From: Raphanus sativus
Taxonomy: Eukaryota; Streptophyta; Magnoliopsida; Brassicales; Brassicaceae
NCBI RefSeq assembly: GCF_000801105.2
Contig: NC_079514.1
Coordinates: 45,574,515 to 45,638,514 of the forward strand
Direction: 5' to 3'
DNA: 64,000 nt
Numbering within the stretch: the stretch's first letter is position 1; the number at the start of each line of letters is the position of its first letter. The notes beneath the pieces were generated by a model. The model made no database searches and was not told the DNA's origin. It was given only the letters and a program-made list of their open reading frames with translations. A program made the position numbers and the translations under genes. This document shows positions 12,656-24,656 of this stretch, one piece after another.

Positions 12656-13375
12656 CTAGATTCTCACCCGCCCTTTGAAAGGGCGGATATATTTTTTGTT
12701 TTAATGTTTTCTAAAAATTTAATTTTTATGTTTTTTGTAATCATATATGTGTATACCATTTTTAAAAAAATTATTAGTAAGAAGTTTGGATAATTTTATT
12801 GAATTTGTGATGTTTCATAGCTATACACTTATATCTCTTTTTTTGAAACCCGAACCGGATCCGCAATTGAATAGATAAATCTGGTGATCATGTATGTAAT
12901 CCAGTTTGAGTTTTATGAAAAAAAATCATTATTTAATAATCTAGTAAAACCTACAAAAACCTGCTAAAACTCAAGACCCGGCTACCAGTTAAACAACGGA
13001 TTAAACCAATACGTAACTTTTAATCATTAATTTTTTAGTTATATTATTAGAATTTGTTTGTATTCTAATTAGGAAGTTAAATTTTTAGTTTTTATAAATA
13101 AAAGTATGATATGATTTTATATATTAAATAAAGCCCAGAACACGGCCTACGAGTTAAACCACTGGTTGAACCAATATATTTACAACTTTTAGTTTCATTT
13201 TTTTTTAGTTACATCATTAGAATCTGTTTGTATTCTGATTAGGAAGTTAAATTTTTAGTTTTTATAAAAAAAGAGGATATGATTTGTAGATTATGAATCT
13301 ATTAACAAAACTAATTGTTTGATTTGGATTAGATTATTTTTGTTATCAGTTAGCTATTATAATTTTATGATAGTC

Positions 13376-13418
<43 letters not shown>

Positions 13419-15033
13419 AAAAATAAATAAAAGAAAATGTACAAGAAACCTGCGTAGCTAATTGATATGAAAAAATAATGTATATTATTTTCTCACCGTT
13501 AATACAACATATTTGTTATTATCCCTCTTTATATTGTAAAATATCAATAAAAATATCTTCAAGTTCTTTTTGAAAGTTATATTAAGATAACATTTTTGGA
13601 AACATTATAAATTGTTTCAGAAATCGTTCCACACTTTTAAAATTAAAAAATGACTTTGGATAAATTTGCAGTTGCAGATGGTTGTAGATAAATAAATGTA
13701 AAAATATTTTCTAAAAGTATTCTAAATTTTAAAATTGAAATGTTATAAATAAAAATATTATAAAATTAAGTTTATATTTTAATTTATATTCACTAACAAT
13801 ATTATAACTTATTATAAACAATTAACCAATAGTATTCGCTATAATTTGAAGTATTAATATTTGTGTTGCTGAAGAAATGTAATTTAAATTGCGTAATCCA
13901 ATTTCTTAAGGTTATTAGATTTATCAAAGTTTTTAGGTTTCTTAACGACATCGAAAAAAACAAAGCCTATATTAAAGTTCATAACCAATTTGTTTTAATC
14001 AGTTTACGGTTTAGCTGTATCAATATTAGGATGATATGCTTTTTTAAAAATAACAATAATATGATGATATAGCATTTACATAAGAAAATGTATGTTACGA
14101 AACTAATGTCAGTCGACAGTTTTACTTATTAATAATTGCTAGGGGATCCCTACTATTAAGGAATTAAATTAGTGGTTACAAAATATATATTTAAATACAT
14201 TTACAAAATATTATGGTTTATTTTTATAAGTATGTATTATGCGATTATTTTGTTGGACTAAACCTATATCAATAAGTCATGTTCCTAATTTAATAGTATT
14301 GATGCTAGAATCAAAAGATGTCAATTCCTTTAGTAATGTTAAGTGGGAACTAATTTGATAAAAAATTATATGGCCCACATTTGTTGGTATAGTTTTAAAT
14401 GACTAAAAGAATCATGGAATCTTTAATATCTAACAGATCTTCTGAAAATACAAATATATTTTTGTTTTAAAATAATTAAAATTATTTATAACTAATAAAA
14501 GTAATGGCACACTTGAAAATACTAAATCAATTCAATGGCAACTAAAAAAAGGCGTCATTTTATATTAAATTAGTTAGCTTAATTTTACAAATTTATTTAG
14601 AAAATGCGATCTTTGTAGTTTTTGTTTAAAGTTAAAAATAACATTTATGTGGTCATTTTAAATGATAACTGCAACACATAAATATTTTTTTAAATATTGG
14701 AAATTTTGTTTCACTTAGTTTTTATTTAATTTCGGATGTAAATAATATATTGAAATATTTTAAGTTTGCAAAATAGAACAAAACAATTATACGACAAACA
14801 AATGAATCTTAAAATAAAGGGATATTTAAAATATGAGATTCTATTGTTGTTCTGTTATTTAAAAAATCAAAATTAAATATGTTTGGATTAAATAGATTCT
14901 GTTAGGATTAAATAGATTTAATTCTGAATTAAATAAAAAGAATATTTTTAAAATAATTTAGTGGCATAAAATGGTAAATAATCTTGAAACAGAAGGATAC
15001 CTTAAAAAAACCCTTGTATTTTAATAGTATTGA
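12656..15033 (-). mobile_element. Non-autonomous Helitron, minus orientation, relative of the 6.7-8.3 kb element
   Basis: The minus-strand 3' end is CTAG at 12656-12659, preceded inward by the hairpin CCGCCCTTT/AAAGGGCGG at 12668-12686, nearly the same hairpin as at 8268. The minus-strand 5' end is placed at TCAATACTATTAAAATAC (15033), followed on the plus strand by T. Internal sequence near 12.85-13.26 kb (GGATCCG, GGTTTAACC-type units) repeats that of the plus-strand relative. A (TA)n tract lies at 13379-13413. A second element could be nested around 14.1 kb, where TCCCTACTATTAAGG looks like another Helitron start, so the interior may be composite. Confidence 0.6.
13379..13413. repeat. (TA)n microsatellite
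   Basis: About 17 uninterrupted TA units inside the minus-strand Helitron. Length is expected to vary between individuals. Confidence 0.95.
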
Positions 15034-16589
15034 TCTATGTTTAAGTTAGAAAAAATATCAAATAACATTTCATATAATTATGTTCATTGTAAATATGCCT
15101 TTCTAATTTTACAAATAAAATGCCCTAAGCCAATGTTTAAATTTTTCTTTAAGTTTTACGGCTCTGATCGGACTTTAATTTGCAAGATACATTATCTCTA
15201 ATACATACAAAAGGGAATACCTGTCTATAAGAACATTCGTTTTAGTTATTTTCATACCAAAGTTATAGACGAACACCTAGCAACTGACAAATATGGACGA
15301 TCTAAAGTGCATCACATGTATCATGATAAACATTTTAAGCCATATCATAACGAACCTTCCAAAAATCTGAATCAATGATTTGCAATAGCTTGTTTATATA
15401 TATGCATATATAGTATGCAATTTGAATATAGTTTTCTTCTTTTCTTTTTGCTTAAAAATTCTTGTGGGAAAATATGTCAAACACGATTGCAACCAAGATA
15501 CTAAAATATAGAAGTCCTCACTAAACCAACCGTTGAATATATAAGAATTACATTCATATAAGGGAAAGATGTCTTTTCCACTGAAATTATACTAATATTA
15601 TAGATTTTAATCCATGATTTAATAATTATGATTTAAAAGCGAGGAGTGGGTACTCGGTACCCATTCAGGTATGTCTTAGAGTTTATTCGGGTTGGGTTTT
15701 TGGGTTAAATATTTGTTCGAGAATTTATAAATTTCGATTCAGATCCAGTTCGAATTTTTACAGGTTCATTCGAGTTTAGATAATCCGTTTAGATTATTTT
15801 TAAGAACTTAAAATTTATTTACTTGAAATTTCTCAAAATATAAAAATAAAAATAATAAATTACATATAAATTTAAATAATGTATGCTAAGATACCTAAAC
15901 TTAACATATAAATTGACTTGTCTTGAATATTTGGATAAAGAATCAATAGATATTTCACTATTTTAAATGTTTTGAGTATTGTTTATTTGTTTTAGACATT
16001 TAATTTTGACTATTTATATATTTTCAAATATTTTAGATAACTTCAAGATTGATTATGTTTTGGATATTTTTAAATACTAAACCTAAAATAATTAATATAT
16101 ATATAACATATACAAATCTAATTTGGATATTCGAAATATTTTAGTTTGGGTTGAATTTGGTTTTGGTTCTCTAAATACTATAATTTTGAATCTATTTGAA
16201 AATTTAATCAATTTTGGTTTGGTAAGATACTACTTTTTGGCTTGGAATTCAGTTAGGTTTTTTTGGTTTCGTATTTTTTGTCCAGTTATACCGAAACAAC
16301 AAAGATTTTTGGTATAGTTCAATATAAATATATAATTGATATAGTATGTGATTCTGGTTAAACATGTTTTATATAGACTTGGACTAACATATTATATCAT
16401 CGATTCTAAAATAGTTATTGCATGGAGTAATCATCACTACTCAGACAAGGACTAACATACTACATCATCATTATTTTCAATTATAGTATGTGATTTTAAT
16501 CAAGCATATTTACTCAACTGAAACACTAATTTAACTCAAACGGGTTAACACAGATTTTATATTTTTATATCGCTCTACAAAATTCATCT
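15034..16589. other. Intergenic, transposon-like AT-rich DNA
   Basis: From about 15640 the sequence has GGTACTCGGTACCC and TTCGGGTTGGG-like phrases, typical of old hAT-type or similar repeats in Brassicaceae, but I found no clean terminal repeats or target duplication. Short open frames (for example 16123-16317) are simple-sequence artefacts. Confidence 0.4.
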
Positions 16590-16903
16590 TTTCCCATTCT
16601 TAAGAACAGCTTCTAAAATATTTGGAAATAACCTGCTTGACTTAAGCTCCTTGCAACCTTTCTAATTATGCACTTTTGCGTGCCTACCTTGTAACTCAAG
16701 AAATTAACAAATGAACATAACGAAAATCGTAATACCTCAAGTATTGAGAAGGAGTTTCTGATCGATGAACCACTTCATCTTCAAATACAAATAGTACTCC
16801 CACAAGCGCCTTGAAAAATTTCTCAACAGAACCAAGCTCTTCTACTAAGTATTCCTTTATAGCTACACAGCTTCAACTCTTCTTCTTTAGTCGACATCAT
16901 CTT

Positions 16904-17268
16904 TGAAAGTAAACAGAGCAAGATGGGCCTTGGCAATTCACGTGGTCCATTTACAGAAGGAAGAGAAGTGGCCCAACGACAACTCTGAAACAGAGTAATG
17001 GGGAGTTCGTACAAGTACAGAGCATGAAGACAAATGCACCAGCTGTAGTGAACTGTGGGATGGCGATGGCTCTAGCAAGCCGTTACGATGCTTTGCGAAG
17101 TGTGGTGTGTACGTAGCTGAGAGCCATGTGTCTAGTGGTCCAATGTCAAGGGAACTAGGTTAAATCATAGAAGTTGTATATATTCAGTTTAACCTTGTAC
17201 ACAAACATTAAGCAAGTTAATACAAAAGAAGTTGTTCAGAAAATTATCTTTGTTCTCTTTAATTCACA
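16904..17268 (+). repeat. 5' LTR of the 16.9-kb Copia element
   Basis: 365 bp, TG...CA ends. By eye it differs from the 3' LTR (19720-20085) by six substitutions and one extra A in the 3' copy (ACAACTC versus ACAAACTC), about 1.6 percent. Confidence 0.93.
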
Positions 17269-17305
17269 TGGTATCAGAGCTCATATAACCCTAACAGGTG
17301 CTGTA

Positions 17306-19933
17306 ATGGCTGAGCAAGATCCATACCCTTTCCCTACTGGTGTTCACATCACGAGTTCTGTCACTATCAATTTGAGTGACAGTAACTATCTCCTATGGAA
17401 GACTCAGATGGAGTCTCTCCTCCGAAGTCAGAAGCTGCTAGGCCTTTCAATGCTTTACCAAAGTCACACACATCTAAAGTATTGGGTTGAAGCCTTTTAT
17501 TCTGCTAACTTCATCAGCAATATGATCCCTTCTTCGGTTCTGGATAACAAGAGTTCATCAGAGGTTCTCTTTCGCAAGGCACCAGACTACTCATTCCTTC
17601 GTGTCTTTGGCTCTGCGTGCTACCCGTGTTTACGTCCCTACACTCAGCATAAGTTTGAGCCTCGGTCCTTGCAATGTGTGTTCCTTGGTTATCATCCCCA
17701 GTATAAAGGATACCGGTGTCTTCACCCACCAACTGGTCGAGTATACATCTCTCGTCATGTTATTTTTGATGAGGAAACACTTCCTTTCACTGGTCAGTAC
17801 AAACATCTTTTGGTCAAGCATAGTACTGGCTTGTTGAAAGCTTGGCAAGATGGTTTAGCTGACTCGCCTCCTCCGGTCTATCTTCCTACAGTGCCACCAC
17901 AAGTCACTGTGTATCCTCAAAATGATGGTCATCTCGATATGAGTCCTTCTCAAGCTGAGTCCTCATCTTCTTCTTCTACTGAAAGCGAGATTAATGTAGA
18001 GACGCTTGACGAAGAAGTTCCTTATGTGCGACCTCTGGAACCTGAGCATCAAGATGTCCCTACATCATCTGATACAACTGGATCTACTCACCCTATGACT
18101 ACACGCTTACGTTCTGGTATTACAAAGCCTAATCCACGTTACGCTTTGGTTGCAAGCAAGACGATTCCTTCCCTACCAAAGACTGTTGCTGAAGCATTAG
18201 CACATCCAGGCTGGCGTCAAGTAATGCTGGATGAACTTGATTCCATCTACAAGAATCACACTTGGGTTCTAAAGGAAGCTACAAATACTATGAATATTCT
18301 TGGTTGCAGATGGGTCTTCACAGTCAAACTCAACGCTGATGGATCCTTGAACAAGCTCAAAGCAAGGCTAGTTGCTAAAGGCTTTGATCAGGAATTGGGA
18401 GTTGATGTTATCGAGACATACATTCCAGTGGTCAGGACCTCTACTATTCGCATTGTTCTTGCCGTAGCAACCTCGAAGAATTGGGCTATTACTCAGCTTG
18501 ATGTGAACAATGCATTCCTCCATGGTGATCTTCAGGAGGAGATCTTTATGATTCAACCACCAGGCTTTGAAGATAGCACGAAGCCGCATCATGTGTGTGC
18601 CTTGAAGAAAGCTCTTTACGGCTTAAAACAGGCCCCAAGAGCTTGGTTTGACAAGTTCAGTAACTATCTTCTTGAGTTTGGATTCGTCTGCAGCAAAGCT
18701 GATCCGTCTCTCTTTGTGTATCATCACAATGGAGATACATTGGTTCTGTTACTGTATGTGGATGACATCCTGCTCACAGGTTCTAATCCACCTCTGTTCA
18801 AATCTCTTATTGCCGAACTAAGCAGTCGCTTCTCTACGAAAGACTTGGGTGATTTGCATTACTTCTTGGGAGTTCAGGCTCAGCGGACATACACTGGTCT
18901 CTTCTTATCATGGACGAAGTATACTGAGGAAATTCTTCATCATGCAAATATGTCTGAGTGCAATCCGGTTCACACTCCCTTACCTCTGCGTCTTGATCAG
19001 GTCTATGAAGACACTCGTCCCTTCTCTGATCCTAGTTATTTTCGGAGTCTTGCTGGGAAGTTGCAGTATTTAACTATCACTCGACCCGATATCCAGTTTG
19101 CTGTCAACTTCATTTGCCAGAGAATGCATTCTCCAACTGAAGCAGACTTCCATCTACTGAAGTGTACTCTTCGTTATCTTCGTGGTACTTCTTCAATGGG
19201 AATTCAACTGAATCGTAACTCAGGACTGGATGTACTTGCTTATAGTGATAGTGACTGGGCAGGGTGTAAAGATACAAGACGGTCCACTGGTGGTTTCTGT
19301 GTAATGCTTGGATCAAACATTGTCTCTTGGTCGGCAAAACGACAACCAACGGTCTCTCGCTCATCGACAGAGGCTGAGTATCGTTCTCTTGCAAGCACTG
19401 CCTCTGAGTTAACCTCGCTCTCATTTGTGCTTCGAGACATGAGAATCAAACAACCTAAGCCTGCTGTTCTCCGCTGCGATAACCTCTCTGCAGTCCACCT
19501 CACAGCAAACCCTGTTCTCCACGGTAGGTCCAAACATTTTGAGACTGACTATCATTATGTCCGGGAGAGGGTTGCTCTTGGAGTTTTGGAAGTTCAACAC
19601 ATACCGTCTGCTCTACAACTTGCCGATATCTTTACAAAGTGTCTCCCTCGGAGCTCCTTTCAAAGTCTACGGAGCAAACTGAGTGTTGTGCCTCCACCCA
19701 ACATCATTTTGAGGGGGAATGAAAGTAAACAGAGCAAGATGGGCCTTGGCAATTCACGTGGCCCATTTACAGAAGGAAGAGAAGTGGCCCAACGACAAAC
19801 TCTGAAACAGAGTAATGGGGAGTTCGTACAAGTACAGAGCATGAAGACAAATGCACCAGCTGTAGTGAACTGTGGGATGGCGATGGCTCTAGCAAGCCGT
19901 TACGATGCCTTGCGAAGTGTGGTGTGTACGTAG
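17306..19933 (+). pseudogene. Deleted Copia gag-pol: gag start fused in frame to integrase end, RT and RNase H
   Basis: The natural start is ATG at 17306, 26 bp after the PBS; the open frame also extends upstream into the LTR. The first 45 or so residues are a Copia gag N-terminus (DSNYLLWKTQMESLL). Near 17444 it jumps, still in frame, to the end of the integrase core (YWVEAFYSANFISN, then LRVFGSACYPCLR). The zinc knuckle, protease DSGA motif, integrase HHCC and catalytic acidic residues are therefore absent. Reverse transcriptase is complete by eye, with LDVNNAFLHGDL and the catalytic YVDDILLTG, followed by RNase H with SRSSTEAEYRSLAST. The frame passes the purine tract and ends in the 3' LTR. 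The 875 codons are open throughout, but without integrase and protease it can move only in trans. Confidence 0.88.
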
Positions 19934-20085
19934 CTGAGAGCCACGTGTCTAGTGGTCCAATGTCAAGGGAACTAGGTTAAATCATAGAAGTTGTATATAT
20001 TCAGTTTAACCTTGTACACAAATGTTAAGCAAGTTAATACAAAAGAAGTTGTTCAGAAAATTCTCTTTGTTCTCTTTAATTCACA
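19720..20085 (+). repeat. 3' LTR of the 16.9-kb Copia element
   Basis: 366 bp, directly after the purine tract GAGGGGGAA. Followed by the target duplication ATCTT. Confidence 0.93.
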
Positions 20086-20612
20086 ATCTTCACAAATATT
20101 TCTACTTTCTGTAAACACAAGCGCTTTTTTTTGTTTACAAAAAAAAAAGAATGGTTTAAAACCAGATTACCTTTTCCCAAAGCTGAGCAGATTTAATCGG
20201 CAGTTACGTCAACGGCTTTCAAAAGAATGGTAAAGTTCTGAAGTCTTTTAGGTTCAGGAAAGGGTTTTCCTCGTGACGGAGTCTTCCACTTCCCTTCTTT
20301 GTCCTTTGTGGAGCTTTGCATTGTGTATACAAATAACGACTTGATCATCTCTTCGTTCAATCTGTGTATCCACAAGACAAATACATAATCATACATTCTT
20401 GAAAGCTTTTGTTAATTGTGTCTAAAGGCCAAAGCAAGTTTTAAAGTTACTCAAAAGAGCCTTTTTTAGATTATCACAGATCATAGTCTGGTCTAGTGTA
20501 GCCTGAGTTTATCCCAATGAAGTGCTTTCAGCATAGGTAATGTTGCTCTTCATCTTAACCTAAAGATCTACGCTGAAAAATGAAGAGACAAAGGATGTGT
20601 ATGCGTTTTGTC

Positions 20613-22265
20613 AGTGTTATGAAAACCAGACCGGACCGGTCGGTCGAATCGTGACTCGCTCTTCTAACCGGTTCCGGTTTGTACTAAAAACCACATTTAA
20701 GTTAAATCGGCAAACCTGGTAAAAGCCGATTGATATATGATGTTTTAGACATCTTGTATATATGTTTTCTAATTGGTTGTCAAATCTTTATCGAGTTTTC
20801 CTAGTCTTTTTCGAGTCATTACAGGTCTGGAGTTGCATTGGATGGGAGATAGATCAGTTGAAACAAAAGAGGCATAAAAGAGTGTAGTTTGGAGATTTTC
20901 ATGTAGAGCAGTCTGATGGATGTTTCCGATCGAGCGGAGCACCCGAGTGCATGTTCCAGCGGCAGAGATTTTTATGGAAACTACACTTTAATTTGAGATT
21001 TGTCTTAATCATCCTAATTTTCTCTCTGGACGCCAGCAACCTCCATATATCTTCTTTTTCATATTTTCTATTATTTTCTGCGCTAGTTTTTACACAAGAA
21101 ACCAGACTTGAGTTTTTGGAGATTTGTGATTTGCTACTTTGTAAAGGGAGAAGGTCATCTCTCTCGATATAGAGAAGAATCCCATGAATCTTATTTTACC
21201 ATTCTTCAATCTCTTATCATGTGTTCATTTCTTGTTTATGTGTTCTTTGTTTCTATGGCTGAGTGGTCGGATTGTTAGCTTAGGGTGTAAAGGTGTTAGA
21301 TCATGAGCTAAACATAGATAGGTTCATAAATTGATTGTCTTTATTCATTGTAATTCTTAATGCTTATGCTAATCTAATCAATTAGCGTATGTTCTTAGGT
21401 TGAACTTCATTAACCATGTAATAGATTGCTAGAAATCACATGAATGAGCATTGGGTCCCTAGCCAACGAAAGTAGATGTTATGGTGTATTGTGAACAAAT
21501 CGGATTCAAACTTAATGTTTGTCATCGCATCTCAGTCCAAACGACAGTTTAGGTGCTGAGATCGATTGACAAAAGGTGAAGCTCTACGAGAGTGGACTGA
21601 TCTATTTATAGTGTTCTGAATTCTAGACTGGTCCTTAATCTGAATATTTATTTGGCTCGTGGCTGTGAACACCTGAATAAACCACCCTAGTCTAGCTCTT
21701 TTAAACCTTGAAAACCTTAAAATCAACTTGTTACTTGCTTATTACGATAACATAATCTTGAAACCCCCTTATTGTTTTACCTTAATATTGATCTCATAAA
21801 GATAAAGTGTAATTGTTGGTCTCTGTGGGTTCGATCCTAAAGTGCTACATAAACATACCATTTGATTGTGTTAGTGTGCACATTAGGTTAATTAGTGTGC
21901 ATACACGTAATATCACCAATCAAACTCGGTAAAATTGATGACCCGTTTCAATATTAAAACATGATTTTCTCAAATTCAAGTTAAGAAAAAAATTATAAAT
22001 TATAAATTGAAAACTCAAGAATATTTTATTAAAATTTATATTTTTAAAAATATCTTTCTAAATAAACTAGTTTTCTTAAATTTTTATTTTATTTATGTAT
22101 CAATTTTGGTTAGATTGTAGTAATAATATAAAATTTTATAAAACTAATGTTATATATATATATAAAAAATTAAATTTAAAATCTGGTTGAACCGGTTAGT
22201 CAAGTCTGACTATTGATCCAGTTACAATGTCGAATTAATTTCTAGTCCGGTTTTCAAAATATTAC
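20613..22265. mobile_element. Unclassified repeat with weak inverted ends; possible gypsy-LTR-like interior
   Basis: The left end reads AGTGTTATGAAAACCAGAC (20613). The right end, read on the minus strand from about 22265, reads AGTAATATTTTGAAAACC and then GGAC. The two are similar, but no clean target duplication was found. The interior (about 20.75-21.95 kb) has a GC-normal composition and includes CTGTGGGTTCGATCCTAAAG and a stretch ending ATATCACCAATCA, which reminds me of Athila-type gypsy LTR ends. No coding domain is present. Classification is tentative. Confidence 0.35.
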
Positions 22266-22467
22266 TTTTTGTTTATTACTTGAGGCTGTGCCGTGGAGGC
22301 AGCATAGATTAAGAAGGAAAAGCACAAACTTTGCTGATAGTTGCGAGGAAAGCGGCCTGTTTCTGACGAAGACAGATTGTAAACAACCTTATTTGAAAAC
22401 CGCAGAAGTAGAGGTAGAGGAGAAAACTGTTTCCAAATCTCTGCATAATAAAACAATAAAGAATTAG
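22246..22467 (+). other. Unassigned open frame without ATG (73 codons plus stop)
   Basis: An open frame with a charged, coding-like composition, containing RRKSTNFADSCEESG, DCKQPYLKTAEVEVEEK and a stop at 22465-22467. There is no start codon in frame. It sits just right of an old repeat. I do not recognise it. It could be a relic exon or chance; the opposite strand is also open, so the strand is uncertain. Confidence 0.2.
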
Positions 22468-22838
22468 TCAAAATAGTAAACTAAGGTTTGAAAATCCAAT
22501 CAAAACCTTTCTGGATCCATAATATCAAACAATGAAAATTTTCTTGATGGTTTTATGGCAGAACTTCAATAATACATTAATCTATGTAAGATGCCCTGAA
22601 ACTGAAATCAATTAACCTCTTGATCACTTTTATCCTCTTTTTTAGATCTTTTAATTCCACAAAGAGAAGATATTTATATCAATTCAATGGAGTTTTCTTT
22701 ATTTGTACCACTCTTTTTCTTAGAAACAACTGTTTTTCATTTTTGATGTTATTTCCTTTGATCGATTTATAAAAGAAAACAACATTGAATGCCTCTTTCT
22801 CAAACATATGAATTCAGATTATAAGGGAAAAGTGCTAA
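22468..22838. other. Intergenic DNA, no gene seen
   Basis: AT-rich sequence with poly-T tracts. The last three bases, TAA (22836-22838), are the target duplication of the next element. Confidence 0.5.
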
Positions 22839-23602
22839 GAGCATTTTCAAAAGACACTCTGTAACTTCATATTTGAAGTTTTTTGTTCTCTAAACTAAAA
22901 GTAAATTTCAAAACTTCAAATTTGAAGTTTTTATTAGTGAAACTTCAAATACAGAGTATCACTACTCAAAACTTCAAATTTGAAGTTTCACATTTTTATT
23001 TGTATTTTGGTCATTACAATTACATATTATATTTTATGATTCTTAGATATTTTGTTGTTTATCATTTTAATCTTTAAAACACTATATCTCATAATATTTC
23101 ATATTTGGTTTCATAAATTTTAGTTTTACACATAAAACTAAATATAAACCTTAAAATAAGAAGTTTAAGGTTTAAAAACATCTTTAGCTCTAAATGCATA
23201 ACTAAATATTAAACTACAAGAAAAAAACACTATATTTTGAAGCTTGCAAAACTTCATATTTGAAGTTTAAAAACATCTTTAAACTTCAAATATGATTTTT
23301 TGCAAGTTTCAAAATATAATGTCTTTTTCTTGTAGTTTAATATTTAGTTATTTATTTATATTTATAATTTATATATTTACTGTAAAATTTTATTAATTAA
23401 TAATGTGATATTTTTATATATGTGCTAGTTATTTATAAGTTTTATGAATATATATTAATTATAACAAATATAAGGATCATAGTGTAAAATAAAAATAATT
23501 TTGAAGTTAGGTTTGAAATTTTTCTTTTGGAGTAGAACACAATGAAACTTCAAATTTAAAGTTTTGCAAACTCTAAAATAGAGAGTCTTTTTAGAGATGC
23601 TC
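22839..23602. mobile_element. PIF/Harbinger-like MITE with repeated palindromes
   Basis: The inverted ends read GAGCATTTTCAAAAGAC at 22839 and, on the other strand from 23602, GAGCATCTCTAAAAAGAC. The flanks are TAA on both sides (22836-22838, 23603-23605), the PIF/Harbinger target duplication. Inside, the palindrome ACTTCAAATTTGAAGT or close variants recurs at about 22915, 22974, 23250 and 23540. There is no transposase frame, so it is non-autonomous. Confidence 0.7.
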
Positions 23603-23767
23603 TAATAGTCGTCGCCATCTCGGGAAAGCTTTTGACTTTTTTAGCTTAGAAAATTTTAGATAAAGATTCGGTAGAGTTATTATGATTATGCGCGTTGATT
23701 AAGATTTTCTATTTCAGTAAAATTGGTAATTACTAAATTTTAAAATAGTTAATTTTAAAGACAATGG
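23603..23767. other. Short intergenic stretch
   Basis: AT-rich DNA between the MITE and the retroposon. Nothing is recognised. Confidence 0.5.
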
Positions 23768-23793
23768 ATCATGTAAATATTTGCAAAATAAAA

Positions 23794-24656
23794 AAGAAAA
23801 AACACAAACACATCTCTCTTGATATCCTCCGACCTTTCTCTACTAAGAAAGCTCCGCCGTTATTATCGATTCTGGCCGACGGGTGGGCTACCATAGCCAC
23901 CGTCGGTCCGGTTTTTCAGTTTGTTTTTTCTTTTCAGTTTGTTTTTTCGTTTTTCTTCTGTTTAGTAGTTCTAGCGGATCGGTTCTATCCGATGTTTTTG
24001 ACTCCGGCGGCACGCTTGTCTAATGGTGGTCGTCCGGCTTCGACTCTGGCGTTGCCACCTTCTCTCGGGTGTGGACGGCCGGCTTTCGGTGGTTCTCTGG
24101 TGTTCCCAAGTTCTCGTATCCAGGAGGAGATCTCGATTCTATATCGATTGATTTTCTACGCTGGAAGTGGTGGGGGTGATGAAGTTGGATGCGGTTTTCA
24201 CGCATGCCAAAGGTGTGGTCCGGTGAAGCGGCGCTCGTCTAGCGGCGGTCTTCAGCTGGAGCTGACTCGCTGAGGAACCCTATACCTCCAATACTGTTGT
24301 TGGAGGTGGGTTGTTGGCGATAGAGATGACGGAGAAGGAGTCTCCGATTTGGTATAGTGGAAAGTCGGGAACCGGCGACCGGAAGCCCACACCGGCGGTT
24401 TCGGTTCGATGCGAAGTGGAAGCGACACGTGTAGCGTGCGGTGGTGAAGACGGACGCGTGGAAGCTTAGCATCGATCTCTGATACGTGTTTTGGGTGGCA
24501 CCGTTTCGTTGTTATCGGTTGGGCTTGGGCCCATTTATATTTTTAGCCTTCTCGGGCTTTTAGTTTATCGGGCTTCTGCCTTAGTTGTATCGGATATGGG
24601 CTCGTCTTCTTTTGGGCCCGCTTGTTATAATAAAATTTTAGATGGCAAAAAAATAA
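23794..24656 (+). mobile_element. Poly(A) retroposon (SINE/LINE-type or retrocopy) with 26-bp target duplication
   Basis: A GC-richer 863-bp segment is bracketed by a 26-bp perfect direct repeat beginning ATCATGTAAATATTTGC (23768-23793 and 24657-24682). The segment ends in GGCAAAAAAATAAA just before the right copy, with AATAAAA 20-30 bases upstream. A poly(A) tail plus a long target duplication is the signature of LINE-driven insertion. The interior has an open frame (23764-24273) that begins inside the left duplication and shows low-complexity FQFVFSF runs, so I do not believe it encodes a conserved protein. No tRNA-type promoter boxes were found near its 5' end. It is either a non-autonomous LINE derivative or an mRNA retrocopy. 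Confidence 0.72.

Larger units (their letters stand above)
16904..20085 (+). mobile_element. Ty1/Copia LTR retrotransposon with large internal deletion
   Basis: The two LTRs begin TGAAAGTAAAC and end TTCACA. They are flanked by a perfect 5-bp target duplication, ATCTT (16899-16903 and 20086-20090). A PBS complementary to initiator tRNA-Met (TGGTATCAGAGC, 17269-17280) follows the 5' LTR, and a purine tract GAGGGGGAA precedes the 3' LTR. At 3.2 kb it is about 1.5 kb shorter than a full Copia element, because most of gag, protease and the integrase core are gone. It landed inside a formin exon. Six substitutions and one indel separate the LTRs, so it is moderately young. Confidence 0.93.
16590..20560 (-). 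pseudogene. Formin (FH2 domain) pseudogene, interrupted by a Copia element
   Basis: Formins nucleate and elongate actin filaments through the FH2 domain. On the minus strand, FH2 pieces appear in the correct order. The LHWDK motif lies near 20520. An exon at 20361-20171 carries LNEEMIKSLF, QSSTKDKEGK and LQNFTILLKA, with plausible AG acceptor and GT donor. The next exon starts at 20108. After the retrotransposon it continues at 16903 with STKEEELKL, ELGSVEKFFKALVGV and EDEVVH, and near 16640 with CKELKSSRLF and LEAVLK. Damage is extensive: stops in the LHWDK exon, an in-frame TAA at 20193-20195, a frameshift near 16860, loss of FH2 residues after ALVGV, and a stop after LEAVLKNGKR. The 3,182-bp Copia insertion splits one exon. 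The motifs resemble class I plant formins of the AtFH4/AtFH8 type from memory. No function is expected. Confidence 0.78.

Noticed and set aside
21257..21842. tRNA-like A box (TGGCTGAGTGG) and B box (GGGTTCGATCC)
   Set aside because: They are more than 550 bp apart and cannot form one cloverleaf. They lie in repeat sequence, and neither flank folds as a tRNA.
23764..24273. 169-codon frame as a host gene
   Set aside because: It begins in the target duplication of a poly(A) retroposon and has low-complexity phenylalanine-rich runs; no family is recognised.
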